Assembly (NCBI GenBank): GCA_963585895.1
Contig: CAUZXS010004374.1
Span: 1-64,000 of the forward strand
Source of the DNA: Sepioteuthis lessoniana
Lineage: Eukaryota; Mollusca; Cephalopoda; Myopsida; Loliginidae
DNA: 64,000 nucleotides
Direction: 5' to 3'
The notes beneath the pieces are model-generated. The model was not told the origin of the DNA. It searched no databases and saw only the letters and a list, made by a program, of their open reading frames with translations. The position numbers and the translations under genes are program-made. Every line of letters begins with the position of its first letter. Position 1 is the stretch's first letter. Shown piece after piece: positions 39,650 to 50,215 of this stretch.

Positions 39650-40980
39650 GAATTAAAAAAAGGAAGATGTGCAGGCAAGAAAGATAAAATGAATGTAGAA
39701 ACATAGAACGTCAGTTTGGAAACTTCTTGACGGCGAGGAGTCAAACAACCCTAGACGATGAACAGACACAATAGCACAAGAACTTGATACAACATTGACA
39801 TTGACGCGCTCTCAGAAACCCTTCTGAGGAAGATCAGCTGACAGAAGTTGGTACGAAAAAGTCAATCAAAGGGGGTGTTGGCAAACCGAATAGAACAATC
39901 CCATGGGTTTTGTAACAGAATTATGCGCGTTCGAGTCACTTTGCTATGTAACCGCTTCATGTCTATCTTTTTCACCTATGCTCCTACTTTTGACAGCTGC
40001 GAGATTACGACCTTCTATCATGATCTTAGATCATTTATAACATCGATTCCACACGCTGACAACATCCTTCTCCCTAGTGACTCTAACGCCTGTGTTGGGC
40101 ATTATCACGAGACCTGGAAACAATAGGGAAGCATTATCTAGGTAAGATGAATCGTAATGGTCTTCTATATTCTTAAATCTAGGGATCTAAAAAGTCAGCA
40201 AGGCCTTCGGAAAGTTCGTAAGTCGTGTGTGGTCTGACAGAGGTATCCCCATCAAAACCAAGCTTACTGTCTTTGAAGCGTGCATTCTATCTGTCCTTTC
40301 ATACACTTCGGAGACCTGGACTATATATCATCGTCGCATCTTAGAAGAATCCAAAATACTAAATTGTAGTTTCTAACATTAGATACCATTATTCTATAGC
40401 GATCCAATACATTCAGTATTGAGATGCTCTTCATACACAATCAGATACGCTGAGCTAAGCACTTTACCAGCATGAAGGCTCCTCAAAAAGCTATTCTTTG
40501 AACAGCTGCAACGTGCTAGACGTCCAAGGCATAAACCTTAGTAACGTTTTAAGGATGTCGTCAAAATCAACCTCAGGACACTCAGTATAGACATTGGAGA
40601 CAGGGAATATTTGACGGTAAATCGATCAACATGGAAAAAATGATCAACAAAACCCGTAAAGTTTTTAAAGCATGGAGGATCGAATACTCCAGTCTGAAAT
40701 AAGCACTTGGGAAGCAGGAGTTTACCTCAGTCCCCGACACTTTCCAGCCTGAACATATTTGTATTACCTGTAGTTGGTTCTCTGTCCAAACCGAGACTTG
40801 ATAGTCATATGAGACTTCACGACAAACTATAGAAGACTTGTTTTAAAAAGTCCTTCAGCAGCAACCTACTGGTAACTCGTATCAATTCTGTGACAAAGTA
40901 AGTGGATCTACTTCAGGTTTGAAAAGTCATGTGAGAGTGCATGGAGGCAACTAAAAATACGGATAATTCATTTATCACAC
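39650..40980 (+). pseudogene. Second LINE family, deleted endonuclease/RT element
   Basis: The 5' part encodes an exonuclease-endonuclease-phosphatase-like domain: WNVR-like start near 39695, DIDALSETLL (shifted), NRFMSIFFTYAPTFDSCEIT and ILLPSDSNACVG (the catalytic GDFNARVG motif, decayed). At about 40180 it jumps to the region after the RT domain (KFVSRVWSDRGIPIKTKLTV, LSYTSETWTIYHRR). It continues through VKINLRTLSIDIGDREY to a terminal finger-like YQFCDKVSGSTSGLKSHVRV near 40880-40950. The whole RT catalytic core is absent and stops are frequent. Confidence 0.75.
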
Positions 40981-41147
40981 TTGCAATAGGGTTTGCAAGG
41001 ATTTACTTGGCCCGAAGAGTCACACCCACTCCCACAGGTACTCTTTGTGAATCGAGGAGATGGTCTTTTTCTATAAAGAAGTGACAATCATTATATATAT
41101 GTATATGTATAAATATATGTCTCTTTCTCATATATATAAGAGGTACC

Positions 41148-41411
41148 CATGGTGTAATGGTTATCGTCGTAGGAAATGGACACGGCGATACGAGTTCAAA
41201 TCCTGGACGAGACTGATTGCATTTCACATAGCACTAATACCCTTGGGAAAGGTATGAATCCAATTATTCTCCCTCCAGCTATGGGTAAATAGTAGGGCAG
41301 ACTAGGTTCTTCAGCCTAGGAGAAGGAAAACTCTAAATTCAAACCTGTTAAACTTCGCTTAAAAATTGACCTTGTATCATATCCTGCTCGAGCGGAGGGG
41401 TTGGGTAAATA
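41148..41411 (+). repeat. Family A SINE, reference-quality copy
   Basis: A box 'catggtgtaatggttatcg', B box GAGTTCAAATCC, central block 'actaatacccttgggaaagg', 'gtaaatagtagggcagacta', 'taggagaaggaaaactcta' and end 'gcggaggggttgggtaaat'. Confidence 0.85.
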
Positions 41412-41762
41412 TGATAAGATTTCATCTAATTAAAATACAGGCATGAAAATATGTAAATTTTACTTTATCACCGACCTACTACCAATTTGTGTTTGATCAT
41501 TAGATTACTCCATGGATTAAAGACTTTTTGTTAACTGTTCGATAATTAACTTGAATCATTTTTTTTTAACTGAGAATGTTTTATATGTGCGTGCGTGTGT
41601 GTGTGTGACTTGACTCATGACTGAGATAGTTATGCCTTGAAGCTAGTGTAAATGTCAGGATTTTGAGTGTTAATTGATAAGCTGGTCCTCCAAATGTGGA
41701 GGTTTAGCGTAGCACATGCTTATTCTCTCTCTCTCTCTCTCACTCACGCGCGCACACACAGA

Positions 41763-41765
<3 letters not shown>

Positions 41766-41824
<59 letters not shown>
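41766..41824. repeat. Long (TA)n microsatellite
   Basis: About 59 bp of perfect TA, preceded by CT and CA/CG runs (41726-41760). Confidence 0.97.
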
Positions 41825-41828
<4 letters not shown>

Positions 41829-42006
41829 GCACGTGTCTTTACTATTTACTTTGGGTAGTCAGTCGGTCGACCTTTAAAAAACACATGGTTAACAAAAGCC
41901 TAAATATTTTGTTCTTTTTTTTAAATGTCGATGTACTTTTTTAGTATAGTACACATATTTTATGAATTTAAATAGATAATACATTCAAAACCCTACTTTA
42001 TCCTAA

Positions 42007-42240
42007 CCACATCATCATCATCATTTTCAAGACGTGCCGACAGAACGGATTCCTATGGCTCTCTGTCTCTCTGTCTCTGCTTGTCTCTCTTTTTCACCAT
42101 CTGTCCCCATCGATCAACGCACTTGGCAAGTCTTCTAGATGGCGTTTAGTATCTGCACAGAACTGAAAAATGAAAGCTTTTCCTGATTAGTCAAAACTGT
42201 TGTCTTTTGTATAGGAGTTCATAGGAGAACGTCGCTTATG
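42007..42240 (-). pseudogene. LINE 3' relic, antisense, next to the long LINE
   Basis: Starts with the inverted tail CATCATCATCATCAT, then the antisense of the C-terminus ('ggcaagtcttctagatgg', 'tatctgcacagaactgaaa'). Its end decays near 42240. Confidence 0.6.
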
Positions 42241-42449
42241 GGTCGGGCGAGATTTACCAACTTGTGAGCTCAAGATAAAACTCATCGGTTAAAGAGATGT
42301 TGGAATCTTATTATACAGTGGCCCCATACATTGGATCCTTTGCTTATTGTTCAGGGGCCTTTATGGTTTTGAATATATTTTTTAATTAATACTCGGTGTT
42401 CACTTGAAACAAAATTATCACCTGACACACCGGGACCGATTAGTTTCAG

Positions 42450-44879
42450 TGGGCCTTAGGTTAATAACCTACTCCTACACTACGCGTCTAACAGGAATGG
42501 ACAGCATTTAATAGATTTCATGATAGAAAATAGATTAACCTGCCTCAATACAAACTTTCAAAAAAGGGAGGGGAAATTATGGACCTACACATACGCGAAT
42601 AAGAGTAAAGCACAGATAGACTACGTCCTTATAAACAGGAAATGGAAAAACAGTGCGATGAATTGCGAGGCATACTCCTCCTTCGAGGGTGTGTCCTCCG
42701 ATCATCGAATAGTTACGGCCAAAGTACGACTAAGCCTAAGAAAAAACGCCACACGTAAAGCGACGACCAAGCACTATGACTGGGCCCTACTCAACAACAG
42801 AGATATTAGAGATAAATATGCATTAGAATTAAGAAACAGATTCGAAGCACTACAAGAGAAGGTAGAAATAGGCACCCCAAATGACGAATATGAAAATTTT
42901 GTAGAAGCACACCTGGAGGCGGCAGAAAAGTGTATTCCAACAAAACCTAGAACTAAATATAGAGTGCCTTGGGAAACGCTAGCGGCTAGAGAAAAACGTG
43001 CACTTGTGAAGACTGCCTCCAAAAACTATCAACAGAACCCAACAAATACAAATGCACGAGAACTAGAAAAGGCGCAACATCAATTAACAGGAATATACCT
43101 AAAAGAACAGGCAGAATACGTACAAAATCAGATAGATAAGATTAGAGACTCGGTGGAAGATAGGCAATCCAGGATAGCCTGGCAAACAATAAACGAAGTA
43201 AGTGGAAGGAAGAGCACAGCCAAAGCAAAATTGAAAGCTGCAAGCCAACAAGAAAGAATAAAACTGTGGGAACAGCATTTCAAAAATCTACTAGGAAACC
43301 CACCGGAAATAACGGATGAACCGATCACCAGAATTATTAGTAAGCAATTAGACGTAAAACTAGGTCCTTTCACCAAAGAAGAACTCGACACGGTTCTCAG
43401 AAGAATTAAAAATAGGAAAGCGGCGGGGCTAGACGAGATCCCCCCAGAAGTGTGGAAGACGAGACAATTCGACGATATACTGCTCCGGCAATGCAACGCA
43501 GTCTATAGTCAAAATAGGATAGAACGATGGACGAAGGGATGCATCCTTCCATTCCCTAAAAAAGGCGACCTCGGATTAGCCAAGAACTACCGAGGGATAA
43601 CACTTACATCCATAGCAGCCAAAATCTACAATGCCCTACTACGAAACCGCATAGAACCCAAAATGGAAAACATCCTTAGGAAAAACCAAAATGGCTTCCG
43701 GAGAAATAGATCCACAACCTCACAAATACTGACCATCCGTAGAATCCTGGAAGGCGTTCAGGCAAAAAACTTACAGGCGACATTACTATTTGTCGACTTT
43801 ACCAAGGCCTTCGATTCCATACACAGAGGGAAGATGGAGCAAATCCTACTAGCTTACGGCCTACCAAAAGAAACCGTAGCAGCGATAATGATTCTCTACA
43901 GAAACACCAAAGTAAAAGTACGTTCACCAGATGGAGACACGGAATACTTCGACATTGTTGCAGGAGTACTACAAGGAGACACACTAGCCCCGTACCTCTT
44001 TATCATCTGTCTAGACTATGTGCTTAGGACTTCGATCGACAAAATCAGAGAAAATGGCTTTGAGCTGACTAAGAGAAGAAGCAAAAGGTACCCCGCAAAA
44101 ACAATCACGGACGCCGACTACGCTGATGACTTGGCGTTACTAGCGAATACGCCTAATCAAGCAGAGACACTACTACATAGTCTGGAACGAGCTGCAGCTG
44201 GCATTGGCCTACATGTCAATGCAAACAAAACCGAATATATGTGTTACAACCAAACAGGCAACATTGCCACACTAGACGGAGCCTCTCTGAAACTAGTCGA
44301 CAAATTCACCTACCTAGGAAGCAGCGTCTCATCAACCGAGAAGGACATCGACACACGACTGACGAAGGCATGGACAGCTATCGATAGGCTCTCGATCATA
44401 TGGAAGTCGGACCTAACAGATAAAAAGAAACGCAGTTTCTTCCAGGCAGCGGTTGTGTCGATACTGCTATATGGATGCACCACATGGACGCTTACGAAGC
44501 GGCTGGAGAGGAGGCTGGACGGAAATTACACAAGAATGTTGAGAGCAGTATTAAACAAGTCCTGGCGACAACACCCCACGAGACTCCAACTATACGGACA
44601 CTTGCCCCCCATCACAAAAACTATACAAGTTCGACGAACCAGACACGCAGGACACTGCTGGAGAAGCAAGGACGAGCTCATAAGCGATGTACTCCTGTGG
44701 ACCCCCACTCATGGATGTGCAAGAGTGGGACGACCAGCACGAACTTACATACAGCAGCTATGTGAGGACACGGGTTGTAATCCTGAAGACCTGCCGGAGG
44801 CGATGAATGATAGGGAGAAATGGCGAGAGACGGTCAGGGATATCCACGCAGGCGGCGCGACATGATGATGATGATGATA
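42450..44879 (+). mobile_element. 5'-truncated but otherwise intact LINE
   Basis: The open frame can be followed upstream of the first ATG to about 42462 (VNNLLLHYASNRNGQHLIDF), still within the endonuclease domain. A stop at about 42459 marks truncation or decay. The 3' end is GACATGATGATGATGATGAT at 44860-44879. The sequence is GC-richer than its surroundings and shows no internal stop, so it is young. The clade is uncertain. The short trinucleotide tail recalls RTE-like elements. Confidence 0.85.
42520..44865 (+). CDS. LINE endonuclease (C-terminal part)/reverse transcriptase ORF, 781 codons
   Basis: Residues 1-70 are the end of an endonuclease domain (KAQIDYVLINRKW, then SSDHRIVTAKVRL, the final catalytic SDH). 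The linker runs to about residue 260. The RT domain spans about 290-590: PFPKKGDLGLAKNYRGITLT, FRRNRSTTSQIL, the metal-binding FVDFTKAFDS (D426), GVLQGDTLAPYLF and YADD at 534-537. After it come LDGASLKLVDKFTYLGSSVS, the conserved SILLYGCTTWTLTKRLERRL and YIQQLCEDTGC. All RT catalytic aspartates are present. Without the N-terminal half of the nuclease, autonomous activity is unlikely. It is not a host gene. Confidence 0.92.
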   Translation: MIENRLTCLNTNFQKREGKLWTYTYANKSKAQIDYVLINRKWKNSAMNCEAYSSFEGVSSDHRIVTAKVRLSLRKNATRKATTKHYDWALLNNRDIRDKYALELRNRFEALQEKVEIGTPNDEYENFVEAHLEAAEKCIPTKPRTKYRVPWETLAAREKRALVKTASKNYQQNPTNTNARELEKAQHQLTGIYLKEQAEYVQNQIDKIRDSVEDRQSRIAWQTINEVSGRKSTAKAKLKAASQQERIKLWEQHFKNLLGNPPEITDEPITRIISKQLDVKLGPFTKEELDTVLRRIKNRKAAGLDEIPPEVWKTRQFDDILLRQCNAVYSQNRIERWTKGCILPFPKKGDLGLAKNYRGITLTSIAAKIYNALLRNRIEPKMENILRKNQNGFRRNRSTTSQILTIRRILEGVQAKNLQATLLFVDFTKAFDSIHRGKMEQILLAYGLPKETVAAIMILYRNTKVKVRSPDGDTEYFDIVAGVLQGDTLAPYLFIICLDYVLRTSIDKIRENGFELTKRRSKRYPAKTITDADYADDLALLANTPNQAETLLHSLERAAAGIGLHVNANKTEYMCYNQTGNIATLDGASLKLVDKFTYLGSSVSSTEKDIDTRLTKAWTAIDRLSIIWKSDLTDKKKRSFFQAAVVSILLYGCTTWTLTKRLERRLDGNYTRMLRAVLNKSWRQHPTRLQLYGHLPPITKTIQVRRTRHAGHCWRSKDELISDVLLWTPTHGCARVGRPARTYIQQLCEDTGCNPEDLPEAMNDREKWRETVRDIHAGGAT

Positions 44880-44889
44880 CCAATTGGTA

Positions 44890-45230
44890 AATCCTGCTCT
44901 GTTTATGAGTTCCACCTTATTTCCCTATCTGTGTCCAGCATGTCTTGCTCCCCTTTCTTGGATGGTTGGCGAGACACAACTGCTGTTTTGTAGGGTGCTG
45001 CTTCCAGGATTTGTTAAAATAGCACGCAACCTCTTTGTATAGTTTCAGTTTAGCTTTTCTTCAAGAGTTTCATTTGAGTCAAAATGGTGCAGCCATACCA
45101 GAGTATCTGTACGCGACTACAGCTTTTAAGAATTCCCGTTTTATTTTATCAGAGATCAGATTTCCATTTAATCGATAACCTATCAATAACAGTTCCTGCT
45201 TTAGACATGCGTTTGTTGATGGGAACAAGC
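44890..45230 (-). pseudogene. LINE C-terminal relic (antisense), tail-to-tail with the long LINE
   Basis: Antisense landmarks 'gggtgctgcttccaggattt' (SWRQHP region), 'gcaacctctttgtatagttt', 'ttttatcagagatcagattt' (KSDLTDKK region) and 'taacctatcaataacagttc'. As at 17610-17960, the middle C-terminal part is deleted. Confidence 0.65.
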
Positions 45231-45373
45231 CCTTACCACTTCATAAACAGTGCAAAACAAAAGGCTTATAAAATATACAAAATCAAAAACGAAAACATCA
45301 GCATAATACGTAAATACAGTGAACACGGTAACCAGCTATTCGTTTACAAATCATTACATATATATATAGTTGT

Positions 45374-45622
45374 TAATTTGGCCAACCGTAGTCGAGGGCG
45401 ATCCGAAGACTGCCTTTTCAATAGCTGCCACACCGAATTTTAGGGAGCGCGCTGCTCCTTTCGCTGGATTGCTCCACTTATCCTTGATCTGTGCCTTTTA
45501 ATGCTGAATGTTAAGCAAGGTGGCGTCAAGTACCATTTTTTAAGTCTTTGGTATGACTCGGTCTAAAATTGAACCCCGGTCTCCTGGACAATTGGTGAAC
45601 ACTCTAAATATTATGCCAATGG
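45374..45622 (-). repeat. Family C SINE (antisense)
   Basis: 'ggccaaccgtagtcgagggc' to the head 'attgaaccccggtctcctgg', 'attatgccaatgggcc'. Confidence 0.8.
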
Positions 45623-45624
45623 GC

Positions 45625-45629
<5 letters not shown>

Positions 45630-45678
<49 letters not shown>

Positions 45679-45816
45679 CAGGATTTGACATTAAATAATC
45701 TATAAAAGTAAATATACCATAAAACCTAATCAACTAACCAACCAACCAACCAACCAATCAATGATTAAAAACTAACCTACACAATAACCAACAGGCTTCA
45801 GAGAAACGTAACCAGC

Positions 45817-45870
<54 letters not shown>
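45630..45870. repeat. (TA)n tracts around a B/D tail
   Basis: TA runs at 45630-45677 and 45822-45870 enclose a hairpin tail fragment (GACATTAAATAATC, AATATACCATAAAACC) and a CCAACCAACCAACC tract. Confidence 0.8.
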
Positions 45871-45872
<2 letters not shown>

Positions 45873-45879
45873 CATTTAA

Positions 45880-46100
45880 CATAATAGACATTTTGTGTTT
45901 ACATATTTTTTTGTTAATCCTTTCGAATTTCCGTATTGATCTTATGATATTCGGCGGGTATTGGTTGATAAATCTTCCATAATTAGTTATTTCCCAAGTA
46001 CTTTCTGCCCGACTTTGGGCCATCATCAAATCTCTGTTGCATAGTCTGTAGCAGGCACCAAGAAGCATTGGTCTCCACCATAAATCAGAAAAAATAGAGT
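45880..46100 (-). repeat. Dispersed 'gatgatggcc' repeat, Penelope-like-end candidate
   Basis: 'tcatttaacataatagacat', 'ccgtattgatcttatgatat' and 'ctttctgcccgactttgggc' followed by CATCATC. Diverged relatives are at 49565-49985 and, as the two inverted arms, at 19129-19526. Confidence 0.5.
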
Positions 46101-46134
46101 TTATGTATTTCAATAAAGATGGTACCATCTCCTT

Positions 46135-46731
46135 TTTAAATGGCAAGTCTCTGAAATTAGTAAACTAATTCACATACCCCGGTAACAATATCTCATCTAG
46201 TGAAAGCGATGTAAACAGATGCATAGGCAAACATAGACTGCTATTAACTGGTTATCGAACGTATGAAAATCTGACCTCTGATGAAATAAAACGGAATTCT
46301 TCCAAGCTATAGCCCGCACCAGTACTATTGTATGGTTGCACAATTTGGACTTCAATGAAACGCCTGGGGAAAAAAAGCTTGAAGGTAAAGATGCTTCAAA
46401 CTATTTTGAACAAATCCTGGAAACAGCACCAGACAAAACAACAACTGTACGGCCACTTACATCCCGTCTCACAAACCATCCAGGTAAGACGAGCAAGATA
46501 CACTGGACACCTCTGGAGAAGTAAGGATGAACTCAAAAGTGACGTCCTTCTATGGACTTCTACACATGGACACACCAGTGTTGACTGAGCAGCAAAAATT
46601 ACATTTATCAGCTCTGTACGGACACTGAATGCCGTCTAGAAGGTTTACCGAGAATGATAACCGATAGGGATGGTTAGCTCGAAAGAATCAAAGCAATTCC
46701 TGCTGTCAGCACGCCTTGATAATGACGATTA

Positions 46732-46735
<4 letters not shown>
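46135..46735 (+). pseudogene. LINE C-terminal copy
   Basis: Matches the long LINE from the SLKLVDKFTYLG region onward (SLKLVN, YPGNNISSSESDVN, VLLYGCTIWTSMKRLGKK, GHLHPVSQTIQVRRARYTGH, WRSKDEL). Ends near 'gataatgacgattatt', a decayed (ATG)n tail. Frameshifts present. Confidence 0.8.
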
Positions 46736-46763
<28 letters not shown>

Positions 46764-47465
46764 TGTTACGAATATCTCACTCTCCAGTCGAAGTAACAGA
46801 CTACCTATAAGAGTCAATCCGTGGGCATGACCGATATCAACTGGAAAGTAGAATATCAGATGACTGGGTGCCGCCCACGTAACCCACCCGTTCGATGCTG
46901 GCCGATACCACAGTTTGTAAAAGAGAAGTCGCTGATTGGCTGAAGGAAAGCCACGCAACAAGGACTGCTTTTCGCGCGTCAAAAATACGAATTTGACTGA
47001 ACAGTTGGCGGAAATCTTATGAGAAAGACGCGCGCAACGACCAGCTAGCTTGAGAATGCAAAGTTGCTACATATCATCAGAAGGAGATGTTTTATGAATA
47101 AACAAAAATAAAGAAAAGAAAAGAAAAAGAACCACGCGGACAGATCATGGAGAAAAGTAGCAAAAGACTTTATGAGAAGATTGAGGGCAAAGAAGCAACC
47201 GCCCAGACTGTCTGTTAAATAGTAGGAAGAGAAAAGGAAAGAAGGAATAGATTTTCGGTCGTGAACTCTCAAGACTCTCAAGTATGCGTGTGTGTGTGTG
47301 AGAGAGAGAGAGAGTGAGAGAGAGAAAGAGGATAATGGACTATCGCAGACAGTATGAATAAGCCAAGTAAACACTTCTATATCTCACTCCTTTCTATCTA
47401 TCTCTTTTGCTCCATTATATATATTTAAGCAGCCGAACATACACAACCGAACGTTTTATTCCACT
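46764..47465 (+). mobile_element. Possible solo LTR or LTR fragment
   Basis: Starts TGTTACGAATATCTCACTC directly after (TA)n, a typical Gypsy LTR start. The interior is GC-richer and non-SINE, with AATAAA motifs near 47095-47110. A matching CA end and target duplication were not found, so the boundaries and the call are tentative. Confidence 0.3.
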
Positions 47466-47737
47466 ACCAAACTACTAAGTAATTTGTTTTCATTTTAAAT
47501 TGTCCACTTGTATATTTCATGTTCATTTCGCAGTTAGAGGACGAATTTTGTTTCATCGGTTTTTTTTTTTTAGTTATTGTCATTTTTGTTACTTAAAGGA
47601 TTTCAGCTTCATTTATTTATTTTCTATGTGTTCGAGCAGATATTTCGGGAGATGAAAGAATCTTATTCATGTAAAATATATATTCGCATGTTCAGACATT
47701 CTTCCGGCTTGTATTAATATATATACAATAAAGTGTG

Positions 47738-48375
47738 CTGGATATGACACTAAACAATCTGATGGCGAGGCTCGAGTAATACTGGAGCTTTAGGGAATAC
47801 TGAGTACCCCTTCATTACAGTCGTTTCCATATCTACTCCGACCCAGAGTGGTAGCACCTGATAGGGTCCTATCTATGGATCAAATAAACTATTTGACATT
47901 TAAACTGTACGAACAAATGACTTACGTTAAATTGAATTGTTAAAAATAAAACTGCTTAACCATTTAACTGTGTGTAGACAAATGACTTTAATTGAATTTT
48001 TACTGATACATAGCAACACTTGGAACTATTTAACTGTGTAAACGAATGAGTACTGTTAAATAAAATTATCAATATTCAATAGCAATACGTGAAACTTTAC
48101 CTGTATGCCTAAATTGAATCTATGGAATTACATGGCAATACTTGAAACCATTTGACTGTTGGCAAATGAATGAATTGTGTTGAATGGAATTATTAATGTT
48201 AGATAGTAATAATTGAAACCATTCAACTGTGTGCAAACGAACGAACACAGGCTCATTTTAAAATGTTATCAGCAAAATGTGTTTACAAATCACATTTATC
48301 TAATATATATGTATAAATAGGATTTTGCATAAAATAGCCTATAATGGTTAATATGCCATAAAACTCAACCCAACC
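47738..48375 (+). repeat. Family D SINE-like element with long subrepeat section
   Basis: Landmarks 'gctggatatgacactaaaca', 'ctggagctttagggaatac', 'acccagagtggtagcacctg'. About seven 55-65 bp subrepeats ('aactgtgtgcaaacgaa') follow, and the hairpin tail (GCATAAAATAGCC..GGTTAATATGCC). Confidence 0.8.
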
Positions 48376-49160
48376 AAATTATATATATTTAATATACATG
48401 AATAAATAGGATTTGGCTTTAAATAACCTATAATGGTTGATATACCATAAAACCCAACCCAACCCAACCCAACCAAACCAAACCATATATATTTAATATG
48501 TATGAATAAATAGGATTTGGCTTTAAATAACCTATAATGGTTGATATGCCATAAAACCCAACCCAACCAATCCAAACCATATATATTTAATATATATGTA
48601 TAAATAGGATTTGGCATTAAATAACATATAATGGTTGATATGCCATAAAACCCAACCCAACCAATCCAAACCATATATATTTAATATATATGTATAAATA
48701 GGATTTGGCATTAAATAACATATAATGGTTGATACTATTTACCAACCCCTCCGCTCGGGCAGGATATGACACAAGGTCAATTTTTAAGCGGAGTTTAACA
48801 GGTTTTTTAATTCAGAGTTTTCCTTCTCCTAGACTAGTTGCCTCACCAAGGCTGAAGAACCTAGTCCGTCCTACTATTTACCCATAGCTGGAGGGAGAAT
48901 AAGGGGGTTCATACCTTTCCCAAGGGTATTTGCCCGAAAGTGAACGTAATAGCGCGACTGGAGTACGAACTCACGTACTACGATTCCGCAGTTCATCGCT
49001 TTAACCATTACACCACGAGGACACCCCTAATATATAATGGTTGATATGCCATAAAACCCAACCCAACCAAACCATATACATTTAATATAGATGATTAAAT
49101 AGGATTTGGCTTTAAATAACCTATAATGGTTGATATGCCATAAAACCCAACCAACTAAAT
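48290..49160 (+). repeat. Tandem array of the SINE 3' hairpin tail (about 91-105 bp period), split by a SINE
   Basis: At least six units each contain GGATTTGGCATTAAATAAC or the TTTGGCTTTAAATAACC variant, GGTTGATATGCCAT, CCCAACCCAACC and 'atatatttaatatatatg'. Neighbouring 3' units are spaced 91 bp. The array continues at 49032-49160 after the insertion at 48735-49031. The minus-strand 108-codon frame in it is only a by-product of the repeats. Confidence 0.85.
48735..49031 (-). repeat. Chimeric A/B SINE with 15-bp target duplication
   Basis: Read on the minus strand, the tRNA head and proximal part are family B ('gtggtgtaatggttaaagcg', 'cttaaccattac' on plus), while the distal body and end are family A ('cccctccgctcgggcaggat' on plus). 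Flanked by ATATAATGGTTGATA at 48720-48734 and 49032-49046, a perfect 15-bp target-site duplication, so the chimera was inserted as one unit. Confidence 0.9.
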
Positions 49161-49564
49161 AAACAACCTTTTAACAATATACCCACTGTCCGGAGCAAAT
49201 TAATATTCAAGCAATGTGGAGTACTAAAAATCATTAAAAGATATGAAACAAAACAGCTGTTGTAATAAAGTCCAAAACTTAAAGACTCTCTCCTTTGTCA
49301 TATGTAGTCTTCGTTTTTCCAAATATATATATGTATATGTTTATGTGTATGTGTGTATGTGTGTGTGGTTTGCTGTATTTATAAAGAAAGATTGCTCTAT
49401 ATCGGTAATAGAGCATATGTAGATGTAAGGTCTAATAGCGTAGGCATAGAGTCAACAGTGCTTCGTGACTGTGAGTTTCTCGCCTATGCGATCATTAGAC
49501 CAAGACTTAATCTGATGATCACATAGGCAAGAAAATCACAACGCTATTGACTTTGGTTCTAAGT

Positions 49565-49985
49565 TGTTATATATACAAATTTCATTAAACATAATAGATA
49601 TTCTATGTCTACATATTTTCTTCTGGATCCGTTCGAATTCCCGTATTACTTTTATCGTATTCGGGAGGAATTGGTTTATGTATTGTCCATAGTTGTATGT
49701 ATCCCTAGTACTTTCTGCCCGACTTTGGGGCCATCATCAGGGGAGGATCTATTACAAAAATGATGTAACTTTTGTTTTTGCAAATTACTACTATGTAAGA
49801 GCGTCTTTTTGATGTTATTCTTACAGAATGTAATTTGTCTCTTCACGAGATCACGTCTGTATTCTAAAGTGAAGTTATATTTATGAGCTGCAGGATCATG
49901 GAGTTTAAAATATGTATATTTTGGCAGCATTTCTTCGTTAATACAAATTTCATTAAACATATATATTGTTGTTATATATATCTAT
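49565..49985 (-). repeat. Dispersed 'gatgatggcc' repeat, longer copy
   Basis: 'tttcattaaacataatagat', 'ttcgggaggaattggttt', 'gcccgactttggggccatca'. It extends to a second 'aatttcattaaacata' at 49948, so the copy is bounded by a short direct repeat of its own 5' text. The 94-codon minus frame inside it has no recognised domain. Confidence 0.5.
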
Positions 49986-50007
49986 ATGCGTGCACATGCG
50001 TGTGTTG

Positions 50008-50155
50008 AGATGCGCAAAGCGTAACGGTTATCATTGTAGTAAATGGAGTCGACGACCCGAGTTCAATTCCTGGACAAGGCTGTTTGCGCTAATGTCCTTG
50101 GGAAAGGCATGAATCCATCTGTTCTCCACTGTTGCCTATTACTAAATGTATCTAT
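50008..50155 (+). repeat. Family A SINE, 3'-truncated
   Basis: 'gatgcgcaaagcgtaacggt', B box GAGTTCAATTCC, 'ctaatgtccttgggaaagg', then lost. Confidence 0.65.
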
Positions 50156-50215
50156 AACAATTTTTTTAATAAAAAGTTTTCTTAACTAAATATGCTTGGA
50201 TTTTATTTGTTACAG

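Noticed and set aside
43128-43496. 122-codon minus-strand ORF opposite the LINE
   Set aside because: Antisense shadow of a strongly biased coding frame.
48348-48674. 108-codon minus-strand ORF with internal repeats as a repeat protein
   Set aside because: It is the antisense of the tandem SINE tail array and has no independent support.
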